From NCBI GenBank assembly GCA_029987235.1, contig DALTWF010000001.1, positions 31,642 through 95,641 of the forward strand: a stretch of DNA of 64,000 nt, given 5' to 3'. Source of the DNA: Methanocorpusculum sp. GTDB lineage: Archaea; Halobacteriota; Methanomicrobia; Methanomicrobiales; Methanocorpusculaceae. The notes below the pieces were generated by a model. The model searched no databases. It saw nothing but the letters and a program-made list of their open reading frames with translations, and had not been told where the DNA came from. The translations under genes and the position numbers were made by a program. Every line of letters starts with the position of its first letter. Within the stretch, counting starts at the first letter, position 1. This document shows positions 44,937 to 54,423 of this stretch, one piece after another.

Positions 44937-45434
44937 CGGCGGATTGTAGATTCTGCCTGCAAGTTCTGTGTTCAGCATATACAGACTCTTTGCATCATCG
45001 CCGAAGAGTTTCATCTTTGCAATTAAGTCGTTTGCGTTTTTCTCTTCTTCTCCCTGTTCTTTTACAAACCAGTCAAGGAACTGCATGGTTCTGAAGTCCT
45101 TTTCTTCATATGCTGCTGCATAAATTGCATTGATAAGAGAAGTCACATATATCTCGTGTTCCAGAGTTGCTGCAAGCGGGTCTTCTTTTGTCTTGAAAAC
45201 CTTATCGGGTTTTGCAATTGCGTCAAGGGTGACATCTGCATTGTTATTGTGGAGATAGCGGTAGAACAGCATTGCATGGTCGCGTTCTTCCTGTGCCTGA
45301 ATCATAAACCAGTTTGCAAAACCGTCAAGATTCAGACTGTCATAGAAATTGGAAATATCAAGATACAGGTACGCGGAATAAAATTCTTTGTTAACCTGCT
45401 GATTCAGAAGTTTAACAACTTTTGGTGCAAGCAT
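44922..45434 (-). CDS. ftn: Ferritin (non-heme iron storage)
   Basis: Forms iron-storing protein shells. The 170-residue four-helix protein carries the ferroxidase ligands in EFYSAYLYLD (Glu17 region), AQEERDHAMLF (Glu-x-x-His), and WFVKEQGEEEKNA (Gln/Glu). No heme-binding Met is evident, so it is Ftn rather than bacterioferritin. It is convergent with the MFS gene and divergent from the AI-2E family permease. Confidence 0.95.
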   Translation of the reverse strand: MLAPKVVKLLNQQVNKEFYSAYLYLDISNFYDSLNLDGFANWFMIQAQEERDHAMLFYRYLHNNNADVTLDAIAKPDKVFKTKEDPLAATLEHEIYVTSLINAIYAAAYEEKDFRTMQFLDWFVKEQGEEEKNANDLIAKMKLFGDDAKSLYMLNTELAGRIYNPPSLIL

Positions 45435-45548
45435 TTATTTTTGCCTCATAGACTATGTTATCTTTTTATTCCTAAATACCTGTCTATCACGGCAGATAAT
45501 ATGCATTACATTATTTTTATATTCTTTCGTACCAAATGATAAATCATA

Positions 45549-46598
45549 ATGAATGCAATATCCTTCTTTCGCGAGCACCTGTCGCTTTTTCTGGTTCTCG
45601 TAATCTTTATAATGATAGGCATTGTTGGCTGGAAATACATTGCAGTAGCAGTATTGGCAGTCTCCATATCGGTAGTCGCCATGCCGTTATACAAAAAACT
45701 GCATAAAAAACTTCCCGCGCCGTTATCTGCAGCTGTTATTACGACTGCTATTTTCCTCTTCCTTGCCGTAATCTTTGCATCGGCGATAGTAATCTTTTAC
45801 AACAATTTCGAGTTCTTTGCTGATATGGTGACAAGCATTGTTAATCGCATTCTGGCGATTTTTGGAATTCCGCCTACCGATAATCTGTATGATGTTATCA
45901 CCGGTTTTGTTAGCACTATTCTTGCGACATTTTCGACCGGAATTCTGGATATTATTGCCAATGTTGCCAATATCTTCTTCGGATTTATCCTGCTCTATGC
46001 TGTGTTATATCTCTGTTTTATATTCGGCGACAAAATGGTCGCGGATTTCCGTTCTATTATTCCGGAAAAATCCCGTGCAAGCATTGAATTAATGGCGGAA
46101 AAGACCAAAGGCATCCTGTACTCTATTTATGTGGTTCATGTCGGTCTTGCACTTCTTGTCTTTGTACTTTCACTGGGATATGCGACTATTCTCGGTTATG
46201 GTCATGTGGTGTTTATTGCTATGCTTTGCGGTGTTGCCGCTTTGATTCCAATGGTTGGCGCTGTAATTGTTCTGGTTTTTATCGGACTTTATGCCATATC
46301 CATAGGAGACTGGTTCGGTGTGATAATTACTGCGACAGTCGGCTATTTCCTTCTGTCCTTCTTAATTGATTTCATTCTGCGTCCGAAACTCACTGCAAAG
46401 AAAGTGCAGATCCGCCCGATGCTTACCTTCATCGGATTTTTCGGCGGAGGTGCGACAATGGGTATTATCGGTTTTATTTTAGGTCCGGTCTTTGTCGTCC
46501 TTGGTGTCACGGGATATGAGGTCTTCTTTAAGGAGATGCGTGAAATCAAAAAACAGGAAGATGAAGCAGCGCTGTCTGAAGGCAGCGCGGAAAAATAA
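45549..46598 (+). CDS. AI-2E family membrane permease (PerM/YdiK-like)
   Basis: Membrane protein of 349 residues with about eight hydrophobic segments. Two helices at the start (12-48) are followed by a pair at 60-90, a soluble loop (about 150-200), then helices with the family motif AALIPMVGAVIVLVFIGLYA and a closing DFILRPKLTAKKVQIRPMLTF region. The family includes TqsA/PerM; its members move small molecules or act as Na+/H+ antiporters, so the substrate is open. Confidence 0.86.
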   Translation: MNAISFFREHLSLFLVLVIFIMIGIVGWKYIAVAVLAVSISVVAMPLYKKLHKKLPAPLSAAVITTAIFLFLAVIFASAIVIFYNNFEFFADMVTSIVNRILAIFGIPPTDNLYDVITGFVSTILATFSTGILDIIANVANIFFGFILLYAVLYLCFIFGDKMVADFRSIIPEKSRASIELMAEKTKGILYSIYVVHVGLALLVFVLSLGYATILGYGHVVFIAMLCGVAALIPMVGAVIVLVFIGLYAISIGDWFGVIITATVGYFLLSFLIDFILRPKLTAKKVQIRPMLTFIGFFGGGATMGIIGFILGPVFVVLGVTGYEVFFKEMREIKKQEDEAALSEGSAEK

Positions 46599-46699
46599 TA
46601 CAATACACTTTTTTTATTTTACCTTCTTCGGGGAATAGGTATTTCCCTGAATACAACCCATACATAACTCACTATTCAAGGTTAAAGGTGAATAATAAA

Positions 46700-48094
46700 A
46701 TGCGACTCGTCATGAAATTCGGCGGAACCTCGGTTGGAAACGCTGAAGCAATCAGAAAAGTGATTGCAATTATCAAAGAATCACGCGATGCGGGAAACCA
46801 GCTTGCTGTTGTGGTATCTGCGATGACCAAAGTCACGGACCAGATTATCGAAGAAGCAGAACGCATCATCAATGTTCCCGACTCAGACAACATCAAAGAG
46901 TTCATTGAATCGCTTCGCAAACGCCATTTCGAAGCCCTGCGTGAGGTTGCCCCATCTTCTTATCAGGAAACCGCGGAACATATCAATGTCAGACTTCAGC
47001 GTCTGGAAAATATCCTGACTGCAGTACACAATCTGCGTGAACTTACCCCGCGATCCCGTGATTACATTATTTCGTTTGGTGAAAAACTCTCAGCACCGAT
47101 TGTATCTGCTGCCCTGCGCGAAGTGGGTATTCCGTCATTCCAGATTAGCGGCTGCGATGCAGGAATTGTGACTGACGGCGTTCACGGAGCTGCAACAGCA
47201 TTATCTGAAAGTTACCCCCGCATTGCAAAACGCATCGGTATGAAAGTATCCGAAGGTGTTGTCCCGGTTATTCAGGGCTTTGCAGGATGCAGCCTTGAAG
47301 GCGTTGTAACCACGCTTGGCAGAAGCGGTTCGGACTACTCTGGAGCTATTATCGGAGCAGGTATTGACGCAGAACAGATTATTATCTGGACTGATGTTGA
47401 CGGTGTAATGACCACAGACCCGCGTATGATTCCCGAAGCACGTGTGATTGATTCCATTTCGTTCCTTGAAATGATGGAGATGTCCTACTTCGGTGCAAAA
47501 GTTATTCACTCCCGTGCTCTTATCCCGGCAATGGAGAAAAATATCCCGGTATATGTCAAAAACACCTTTAACCCGACTCACCCGGGAACTGTTGTCATCC
47601 GTGAAAGCCATGAGGACAAACGCATTGTCAAATCCGTTTCCCTCATTAAAAACAGTTGCCTTGTAACCATCAGCGGATTTGCAGCAGGTCGCCCCGGAGT
47701 CGCAGGCGAAATTTTCGGCGCACTTGCCGAAGCAGATGTAAACGTCATGTTAATCAGCCAGGGCTCGTCTGAATTAAATATCTCCTTAATTATCCTTGAC
47801 GAGCAGATTTTAGCAGCCGAGCAGGCGTTAAAGAAGGTCAAGACCCAGAACCTCATTAAAAAATACTCGTTCAATAAAAAAGTTCATGTGGTCAGCGTTG
47901 TTGGTTCCGGCATGAAAGGAACGCCGGGAACTCTTTCCAGAATATTTGACGGACTCGGCAAGGCAAAAATCAATGTCCTTATGCTGTCTCAGGGCAGTGA
48001 AGTCAATGTCTCCTTTGTCGTTTCCGATGAAGACGGACCGAGGGCTGTACGTGCAATTCACGACCAGTTCAGACTTGCAGAAGAGGACGCATAA
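46700..48094 (+). CDS. lysC: Aspartate kinase
   Basis: Phosphorylates aspartate at the start of lysine, methionine and threonine synthesis. The 464-residue protein has VMKFGGTSVGNAEAIRKV at the active site, TTLGRSGSDYSGAIIG, and two ACT domains near the C-terminus (from about residue 320) with GVAGEIFGALAEADVNVMLISQ and GTPGTLSRIFDGLGKAKINVL-type strands. The ATG at 46700 has AAGGTG at a good distance; the GTG at 46688 overlaps that site. It abuts purM, so the two are one operon. Confidence 0.94.
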   Translation: MRLVMKFGGTSVGNAEAIRKVIAIIKESRDAGNQLAVVVSAMTKVTDQIIEEAERIINVPDSDNIKEFIESLRKRHFEALREVAPSSYQETAEHINVRLQRLENILTAVHNLRELTPRSRDYIISFGEKLSAPIVSAALREVGIPSFQISGCDAGIVTDGVHGAATALSESYPRIAKRIGMKVSEGVVPVIQGFAGCSLEGVVTTLGRSGSDYSGAIIGAGIDAEQIIIWTDVDGVMTTDPRMIPEARVIDSISFLEMMEMSYFGAKVIHSRALIPAMEKNIPVYVKNTFNPTHPGTVVIRESHEDKRIVKSVSLIKNSCLVTISGFAAGRPGVAGEIFGALAEADVNVMLISQGSSELNISLIILDEQILAAEQALKKVKTQNLIKKYSFNKKVHVVSVVGSGMKGTPGTLSRIFDGLGKAKINVLMLSQGSEVNVSFVVSDEDGPRAVRAIHDQFRLAEEDA

Positions 48095-49084
48095 ATGGCT
48101 TACTCCTACAAAGATGCGGGTGTCGATATTGACCTTGAGGCAGACGGGGTAAAATCTTTAATCCACATGCTTTCCTACCGGAGATCCGGCGCTCACAACA
48201 TGGTTGGCGATGTTGGTCACTTCTCCGGCATGATTGACTTCGGCGACAAGGTTCTTTCCATGTGTACTGATGGTGTCGGAACCAAAATGCGCATTGCAGA
48301 TGATTTAAAGGACTGGCACACCGTTGGAATCGACTGCATGGCGATGAACGTCAATGATATGTATGTGATGAACATCGAACCGATTGCGTTTGTAGATTAC
48401 ATTGCAACCGAGGGCGTTGACAAAGAGCAGATGATTCAAATCGGCATCGGTCTGAACGAGGGTGCAAAACTTGCGAACCTGAATATTGTCGGCGGCGAAA
48501 CCGCAACACTCAAAGGAATGATTAATGGTCTTGACCTTGCGGGAACATGTCTTGGTGTGCAGGAAAAATCCAAAGTCGTTACCGGTGAAGAGGTAAAGCC
48601 GGGTGATATTATTGTCGGAGTTGCAAGTTCCGGTGTGCATTCCAACGGTTATACGCTTGCCCGCAAAGTTGCCGAGGAAAACGGCGGCTACGGCGCAAAA
48701 CTTCCATCAGGTCGTACGGTTGGTGATGTCCTTCTTACGCCAACGAGAATTTACTCTGAAGTGCTTGATGTATGTGACAAAGTGCATGTCCATGGTATGT
48801 GTCATGTAACCGGCGGAGGTCTCTTAAATTTCCTGCGCATTACGAACTATGGATTCAGTTTCGATTCCCCGATGGAGGTTCCGGAAATTCTGCAGTGGAT
48901 TGCAGACAAGGGACAGCTTGAAGCAAACGAACTCTACCGCACGTTCAACATGGGTATGGGCTTTGCATTTATTGTTGCGCCGCAAGATGCAGACAGGATT
49001 GTAAAACTTGTCAAGGGTGCAAAGGTCGTTGGAAAAGTAATTCCTGAGCACAAGGTTCTCCTGAAAGGTCAGGAAATTCTCTAA
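48095..49084 (+). CDS. purM: Phosphoribosylformylglycinamidine cyclo-ligase (AIR synthase)
   Basis: Closes the imidazole ring in purine synthesis. The 329-residue protein begins with SYKDAGVDIDLEADGV, has the Mg-ATP loop CTDGVGTKMRIA and VGIDCMAMNVNDM, and HVTGGGLLNFLRIT near the C-terminus, all PurM family signs. Start is the ATG directly after the lysC stop. T-rich runs at 49106-49125 probably end the transcript. Confidence 0.96.
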   Translation: MAYSYKDAGVDIDLEADGVKSLIHMLSYRRSGAHNMVGDVGHFSGMIDFGDKVLSMCTDGVGTKMRIADDLKDWHTVGIDCMAMNVNDMYVMNIEPIAFVDYIATEGVDKEQMIQIGIGLNEGAKLANLNIVGGETATLKGMINGLDLAGTCLGVQEKSKVVTGEEVKPGDIIVGVASSGVHSNGYTLARKVAEENGGYGAKLPSGRTVGDVLLTPTRIYSEVLDVCDKVHVHGMCHVTGGGLLNFLRITNYGFSFDSPMEVPEILQWIADKGQLEANELYRTFNMGMGFAFIVAPQDADRIVKLVKGAKVVGKVIPEHKVLLKGQEIL

Positions 49085-49101
49085 GCGAAACTAACCACTC
49101 C

Positions 49102-49125
49102 TCGTTTTTTTTTTTACTTTTTTTG
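49102..49125 (+). terminator. T-rich terminator after purM
   Basis: Runs of T (TTTTTTTTTTT, then TTTTTTT) about 20-40 bases after the purM stop, without a strong hairpin, fit the T-tract terminators of archaea. Confidence 0.5.
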
Positions 49126-49230
49126 AACCGGCGGTTAATTATTAATTGCGGGAAAAGTGACTGACTAAAATAAACTAAAATAAAATATCAGGTTCCGGAT
49201 TTTTCCGGAACAAATCATACCCGTATCTCT

Positions 49231-49416
49231 TTAGAAACCGAGTTTCTTTGCAAGTTCTTCGATTGGGATGCCGTGAACCATAGCTGCCTCACGGATGGTT
49301 TCATTGTTTGCAATTGCACAACCGAGGCAGCCCATGCCAAAGCTCTGAAGGATGCCTGCTGCTTCCGGCTTCTCTCTTAAGAGGTCGGCGATAGTGGAAT
49401 CAAGTGATAATGCCAT
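49231..49416 (-). CDS. DUF1858 (disulfide-type) small protein
   Basis: A 61-residue protein of the DUF1858 family. It starts ALSLDSTIADLLREKPEAAGIL and has the diagnostic CLGC pair (GMGCLGCAIANNETIREAA). DUF1858 domains are often found beside hybrid-cluster and other redox proteins and are thought to bind or relay via the two cysteines. The ATG at 49416 is chosen; a longer frame would run into the upstream binding-protein gene. It lies 49 bases after that gene, on the same strand. Confidence 0.83.
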   Translation of the reverse strand: MALSLDSTIADLLREKPEAAGILQSFGMGCLGCAIANNETIREAAMVHGIPIEELAKKLGF

Positions 49417-49465
49417 GCCTATAATATAGGATGCATTACTACTTGAGGATTGCGAATAGAGTACT

Positions 49466-50725
49466 TTAGTACTCGTGCTCGTTTTCAAACGAAAGAATAT
49501 CTTTCCATGTTTCCGTATTCCACCTGCCGTTCTGAGCCGAAAGCACATCGTACTTAGGAAACTGCGCACCCGTTTCATCAAACGAAATCATACCTGTAAC
49601 TCCGATATACCGCATGTTTTTCAGATGAACTGCAGCATCTTCAGCAGTTTCTCCGTGCCCGTCCTGAATAATTGTTGACAAAATCATCATTGCATCATAC
49701 CCGTATGCTGCCTCAATGGTACACTTTGAGCCGTATCTTTCTTCATATCTGCGGATAAAATCATCGTCAATGATAGTGTTGGATGGGGAAAATACATAGA
49801 AATACCCGTTCTTTCCATCAAATAAAGCAGCCGTTTTATCAGAAAGACAATACTCTGTTCCTGCCCATGTAGTATATACACCAAGTTTCAGAACCTCTGA
49901 AACGAACGCAGTCCCCTGTTCATAACTGCCCGGTAAAAACATGATAAACTCAGAATTTATCATCCGGACCTTTTCAGCGGTTTCTTTAATATTATCTGCT
50001 GCAGTTCCGAGATCAAAATACGATACATTCAGGGCAGGATAATTGTCCAGTTCATCTTCAACCTGCTCCATTATTCCGGCAGCATATGCACCTGTATCAT
50101 AAACAACTGCAAGCGAATGTTCCCCGTCATCTTCGAAGAAGGCCGCGACCGTTGAAGCAAGTGTTGCACTCAGATAAGAATCAGACGGGTACAGCGAATA
50201 CACATAATCCGGATAAGCACGCAGAGCTGTTGAAGATGCGCCGGGTGACAGAATCGCTGTATGCAGCGTTTCTGCTGATGGTGCGATTGCCTCCATTCCC
50301 GAACTTGATTCCGGACCCAATATTACCGGCATTTCCATGTTGTATGCTGTATAGTAATTCGTAAGCGCATATTCCGCAACTGAAGCATTTGTTTCGTTTT
50401 TTCCATAATCCATATATGCCGGAATTATTTCGCAGAAGAAATTCCGTACTATCGGAATTTCGCGTATCCGGTTTTTATCTTCAACTGCCATTTCAATACC
50501 GCGGAGATATTCGCGTCCGTCAATGGTGTCATTGGTAATCATAACCGGAATAATGTAAGAACCCCCATCTTCCCGGGAATTATAGCTGTTCGGAGAGTAT
50601 GCAGCCAGGAAAAGGAAGATTATGAGCGCAATAAAAATAATCAGCGTAAGTGTCCGGCCGCCGAAATATTTTTTATGGCTGCTGTGATGCTGCTTTTTTA
50701 TCTTCAATTTCTGCTGTTTTGTCAT
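49466..50725 (-). CDS. Membrane-anchored periplasmic-binding protein (type 1 fold)
   Basis: Protein of 419 residues with a basic N-terminus (KIKKQHHSSHKKYF), one membrane segment at about residues 23-43, and a large outer domain of the type 1 periplasmic-binding (Leu/Ile/Val or receptor-type) fold: YIIPVMITNDTIDGREYLRGIEMAVED, then PVILGPESSSGMEAIA and the second lobe with YDAMMILSTIIQDG. No ABC transporter permease or ATPase lies nearby. It overlaps the upstream Nramp-LYT gene by 4 bases, so the two are surely partners. Ligand unknown. Confidence 0.82.
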   Translation of the reverse strand: MTKQQKLKIKKQHHSSHKKYFGGRTLTLIIFIALIIFLFLAAYSPNSYNSREDGGSYIIPVMITNDTIDGREYLRGIEMAVEDKNRIREIPIVRNFFCEIIPAYMDYGKNETNASVAEYALTNYYTAYNMEMPVILGPESSSGMEAIAPSAETLHTAILSPGASSTALRAYPDYVYSLYPSDSYLSATLASTVAAFFEDDGEHSLAVVYDTGAYAAGIMEQVEDELDNYPALNVSYFDLGTAADNIKETAEKVRMINSEFIMFLPGSYEQGTAFVSEVLKLGVYTTWAGTEYCLSDKTAALFDGKNGYFYVFSPSNTIIDDDFIRRYEERYGSKCTIEAAYGYDAMMILSTIIQDGHGETAEDAAVHLKNMRYIGVTGMISFDETGAQFPKYDVLSAQNGRWNTETWKDILSFENEHEY

Positions 50726-52701
50726 ACGAAATCACCTTTACGGAACATTTCTTTAAATTCTTTCCAGAATTGTTTCAGCGTTGTTTTCTGCAGACCGCCT
50801 TTGTATACATCCACTTTCTTGTGATTGAAGTATGCTGAAAGATATAATCCTGCCGCGTTCACTAATATCATCGGAAGGACCGCGACTCCAATCATTGAAA
50901 GAATATCTGTCATGGCCATAGTCTGTGTTATCAGACCGTAAACCGGTATAATAACAATCAGATGCAGACATTCCACTGCAGCAACGAGCAGAATGAGTCG
51001 TTTTGCAGTGAGTTTACCCTTCCACATACGGACTGCCATACCACTCAGCAAACCTGCGAGAATCGTGGAAGCACAGCAGGGAATAGCCGTTAATTCACCA
51101 CCTTCCACTGTTAGACGGAAAACACCCCCTATCACACCGGTCAATACACCAACAATCGGTCCGCCTAAAATTCCGGCAATCATTGGTCCGAAATCGCGGA
51201 AATTAACGAGATATCCTGAGTAGTCTGTATTGCCTCCGATGGTACCGTAAATCGAAAAGGCACCGCAGATAAAGACAAGCCAGAATTTGTCGGCCAGAGT
51301 TGCCTCACCGTCAACAATTCTTCTGAACATCTTTGTTTTGGTAAAGAGATAAAAGACAATCAGGCAGAGCAGGAGATTTTTCACAAGAGGCAGTCCGATA
51401 TCCAGAATTGAGCCCTGCAGAAGAAGACCAACGTAAATGGAAAGAACACTGCCGAGTCCTATGAAAAGCATCCAGATGCGGCTCCCTCTTGCGTACTCCG
51501 GCAGTTTTGAGTTCAGGTAAAGCAGAATGAATCCCAGTGCTCCAAAGAGAAGGGCACATATTATGGAGACAATGCGGATTGTTGCCATCGGTTCATTAAT
51601 CAGAACGGTTACAACCATTATTACGAGGAATCCGAGAAGAGCGATATTATAGATTAGTGATGAGTTTTTCACCGTTTTTCCGCTTGCCTCGCGCATCTTT
51701 TTTACAACCTTGGTAATTGCTGTTGCACGCGCGTCAATTCCTACTGTAATCGCACCGAAGAAAATGAGTGCCATAAATCCGAGGAAAATATAAATCGCTC
51801 CCGGAAACATGTCCATAATATGACTCACCTGCCCTAATAGACAGTCAAGCGTCAGTTCTGCCCCGTGCGGCATAAAGGAAATGGCAAATCCTGCAAATCC
51901 GAGTGCCATGAATCCGAGTGTAATAAGAAAGACGAGGACAAAACCGATTTTGATATCGATTTTGACGCTTTTGATAAACCGGTTGAAGAACCACTGATTT
52001 TCAAGAATACATTTTTCTGAAGTGTCTTCACGCATGGTGCGGATTTTCTTTTCCATCCAGACTGAATACAGCATCAGGTTCAGACCGGAACCCACAACTC
52101 CTATTATCGCAAGAATAGAGGTTTCCGAATTTTTTGGAATCGGGAAACTGGGGATAAGACCCCCGAGTACGATATCCGAAGTGAATGGAAATGAGGTTAA
52201 TATCAGGATAATTCCAACGGACATGACCACGACTAAAATAGCCATAATCACTTCAAACTTATGATAAATATGCGTGCGCAAAAGCAGCAGTGCAAGTACA
52301 ATTACTGATATTGCGATAACTACCGTCTTAAACGAACCTGAAATGAGATATTCCAGAAATATTGCTGTATAAAGAGCCATTGCTCCGACTGCGACTGTTT
52401 CCAGCAGATAGATGAAAATGATGAAAATACTGCCCCAGTTTTTCGGTCCGGGAAGTTCTGCTATACCTTCAAAAATGGTTTTACCGGTTGCAAGAGTGTA
52501 CCGGGCGATTCCGGTGGTAAACGCATATTTGAAAAGAAGAGTGATAATGATTACCCAGGTAAGTGTCAGTCCGAAATGTGCGCCGATTTCAAGTGCTTCG
52601 GTAATTCCCGCTTCGCCTGCTGCGGTAATGGCAAGCAAAAGACCGGGGCCGAAGAAAATGAGGTGTTCTTTGCACCATTTCCGAAACTGCGGTATCTTCA
52701 T
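50722..52701 (-). CDS. Nramp-like transporter fused to 5TM-LYT receptor domain
   Basis: A 659-residue membrane protein. Residues 1-455 resemble the Nramp metal transporter fold with about 11 helices, opening FFGPGLLLAITAAGEAG where Nramp helix 1 has G-P-G...D-P-G-N; the metal-binding Asp and Asn are Gly29 and Gly32 here. Residues about 465-630 match the 5TM receptor domain of LytS/YhcK type: LVNFRDFGPMIAGILGGPIVG and GGVFRLTVEGGELTAIPCCA. A soluble tail follows. The pair with the anchored binding protein suggests a sensor or transport unit. Divergent from tfrA. Confidence 0.8.
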   Translation of the reverse strand: MKIPQFRKWCKEHLIFFGPGLLLAITAAGEAGITEALEIGAHFGLTLTWVIIITLLFKYAFTTGIARYTLATGKTIFEGIAELPGPKNWGSIFIIFIYLLETVAVGAMALYTAIFLEYLISGSFKTVVIAISVIVLALLLLRTHIYHKFEVIMAILVVVMSVGIILILTSFPFTSDIVLGGLIPSFPIPKNSETSILAIIGVVGSGLNLMLYSVWMEKKIRTMREDTSEKCILENQWFFNRFIKSVKIDIKIGFVLVFLITLGFMALGFAGFAISFMPHGAELTLDCLLGQVSHIMDMFPGAIYIFLGFMALIFFGAITVGIDARATAITKVVKKMREASGKTVKNSSLIYNIALLGFLVIMVVTVLINEPMATIRIVSIICALLFGALGFILLYLNSKLPEYARGSRIWMLFIGLGSVLSIYVGLLLQGSILDIGLPLVKNLLLCLIVFYLFTKTKMFRRIVDGEATLADKFWLVFICGAFSIYGTIGGNTDYSGYLVNFRDFGPMIAGILGGPIVGVLTGVIGGVFRLTVEGGELTAIPCCASTILAGLLSGMAVRMWKGKLTAKRLILLVAAVECLHLIVIIPVYGLITQTMAMTDILSMIGVAVLPMILVNAAGLYLSAYFNHKKVDVYKGGLQKTTLKQFWKEFKEMFRKGDFV

Positions 52702-52800
52702 AGAGTGGTTATATGTTGGTTTTCGTCTGTAATATGTATTGGGTTGATATTTCCTCTTGCAACTCCTTTATCCCCTGACACACCAAATAAGTATTTTATA

Positions 52801-54423
52801 ATGGGCATTGAAAATACATCTGACTGTCATACATTAATAATCGGTTCGGGCGGGGCCGGAATCCGTGCAGCGGTCGAGGCAAATAAATACGGTCATACAA
52901 TAATTATATCCAAGACGATTACGGGTAAAGGAGGATGTACAGTTATGGCTGAGGGGGGCTATAATGCGGTATTGCGTGATGCTGATTCTGTACGCACCCA
53001 TTTCGAAGACACTATGAAGGGCGGAGCTTACTTAAACGACCCTGCTCTTGTTGAAGTGCTCACCTCCGAGGCCCCGTCCCGTATTCGTGATTTATTTAAC
53101 TGGGGTGCGGTCTTTGACTTAACGGACGAAAATAAAATAGCCCAGCGTCCGTTCGGCGGTCAGCGGTTTGCCCGGACCTGTTACGCAGGAGATCACACAG
53201 GTCATGAAATTGTCATGACCCTTCTTGAAAAACTCCGCGGGTCTGGCGTGGAAATCCGCGATGAAATCACGGTTATTGAACTTCTGAAAGACGAGGGGCG
53301 CGTATGTGGCGCGATAACCTGTGACCGTAAAGGTGAACTCGGCATAATTACCGCGGATTCGGTAATTCTTGCCACCGGTGGTGCAGGGCAGTTGTACAAT
53401 ACCACAACCAATTCTACGGCCGGAACTGGAGACGGCTATGCGCTTGCCTACCGTGCGGGTGCGACACTTATTGATATGGAACAGGTTCAGTTCCACCCGA
53501 CCGGTACTGCCTATCCTGCAGACTCGCGCGGGCGTCTTGTCACGGAAGCTGTGCGCGGTGAGGGTGGAGTTCTCAGAAATGCCTCAGGAGAGCGGTTTAT
53601 GGAAAAATATGACCCGGTTCGCATGGAATTATCCACCCGTGATGTCGTTGCCCGCGCAATTGCGACAGAAATCCTCGAAGGCCGGGGAACTGAGCACGGG
53701 GCGGTGTATCTGGATGTCACGCACCTGCCCAAAGAGCAGATTGAAACACGGCTTCCGGTTATGCTTTCCCAGTTTCTGCAGTTCGGTGTTGATATCCGCA
53801 AGCAGCCGATGGAAGTCGCGCCAACTGCCCATCACTTTATGGGGGGTGTAAAAATAACGCCGGACGGTGCTTCAACCGTTCAAAATCTGTTTGCAGCAGG
53901 TGAAGTTACCGGTGGTGTACACGGAGGAAACCGGCTTGGCGGAAACGCTTTGGCTGATACGCAGGTTTTTGGATGCAGAGCCGGGAATGCCGCAGGCAAA
54001 GTCAAACCATGGAATAAAATTGTTGATGCAAAACAGATTTCTGCGGTTGAGAAAAAAATTGATGCATTCTACAAGGGTTCCGTTTCAATTCCTGAAATCC
54101 GCCGTAAATTAAAGATTCTTATGTGGGATAAGGTTGGAATTTACCGCAATGAATATGCACTGAAGGACGCAGAACGTACGCTGCGTGAATTTGCACCGGT
54201 AAAAATCACCTCGGGTGCGGAGATTTCAGACGCTTTCATCACAGAAAACATGCTGCAGACCGCGGCTATCGTTATCGAAGGTGCTCTTCTGAGAAAAGAA
54301 TCCCGCGGTGCACATACGAGAACAGACGTGAAACAGAAGTGGGATGCGGCAAATTCCCACTACGGACACACCTTTTTCTTCAGCGGCAAAGCGGGAATAG
54401 AGGTTCTGGAGGGACGGCTTTGA
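52801..54423 (+). CDS. tfrA: Thiol:fumarate reductase flavoprotein subunit
   Basis: Flavoprotein of 540 residues in the succinate dehydrogenase/fumarate reductase family. It has the FAD site (LIIGSGGAGIRAAVEANKYG, shown in part), the GGCTVMAEGGYN loop with the covalent-flavin region not clearly His, RPFGGQRFARTCYAGDHTG and the catalytic HPTGTAYPADSRGRLVTEA-type Arg region, then GGVHGGNRLGGNALADTQVFG. In methanogens the enzyme reduces fumarate with coenzyme M and coenzyme B, giving the heterodisulfide. The ATG at 52801 is the family start. Confidence 0.92.
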   Translation: MGIENTSDCHTLIIGSGGAGIRAAVEANKYGHTIIISKTITGKGGCTVMAEGGYNAVLRDADSVRTHFEDTMKGGAYLNDPALVEVLTSEAPSRIRDLFNWGAVFDLTDENKIAQRPFGGQRFARTCYAGDHTGHEIVMTLLEKLRGSGVEIRDEITVIELLKDEGRVCGAITCDRKGELGIITADSVILATGGAGQLYNTTTNSTAGTGDGYALAYRAGATLIDMEQVQFHPTGTAYPADSRGRLVTEAVRGEGGVLRNASGERFMEKYDPVRMELSTRDVVARAIATEILEGRGTEHGAVYLDVTHLPKEQIETRLPVMLSQFLQFGVDIRKQPMEVAPTAHHFMGGVKITPDGASTVQNLFAAGEVTGGVHGGNRLGGNALADTQVFGCRAGNAAGKVKPWNKIVDAKQISAVEKKIDAFYKGSVSIPEIRRKLKILMWDKVGIYRNEYALKDAERTLREFAPVKITSGAEISDAFITENMLQTAAIVIEGALLRKESRGAHTRTDVKQKWDAANSHYGHTFFFSGKAGIEVLEGRL

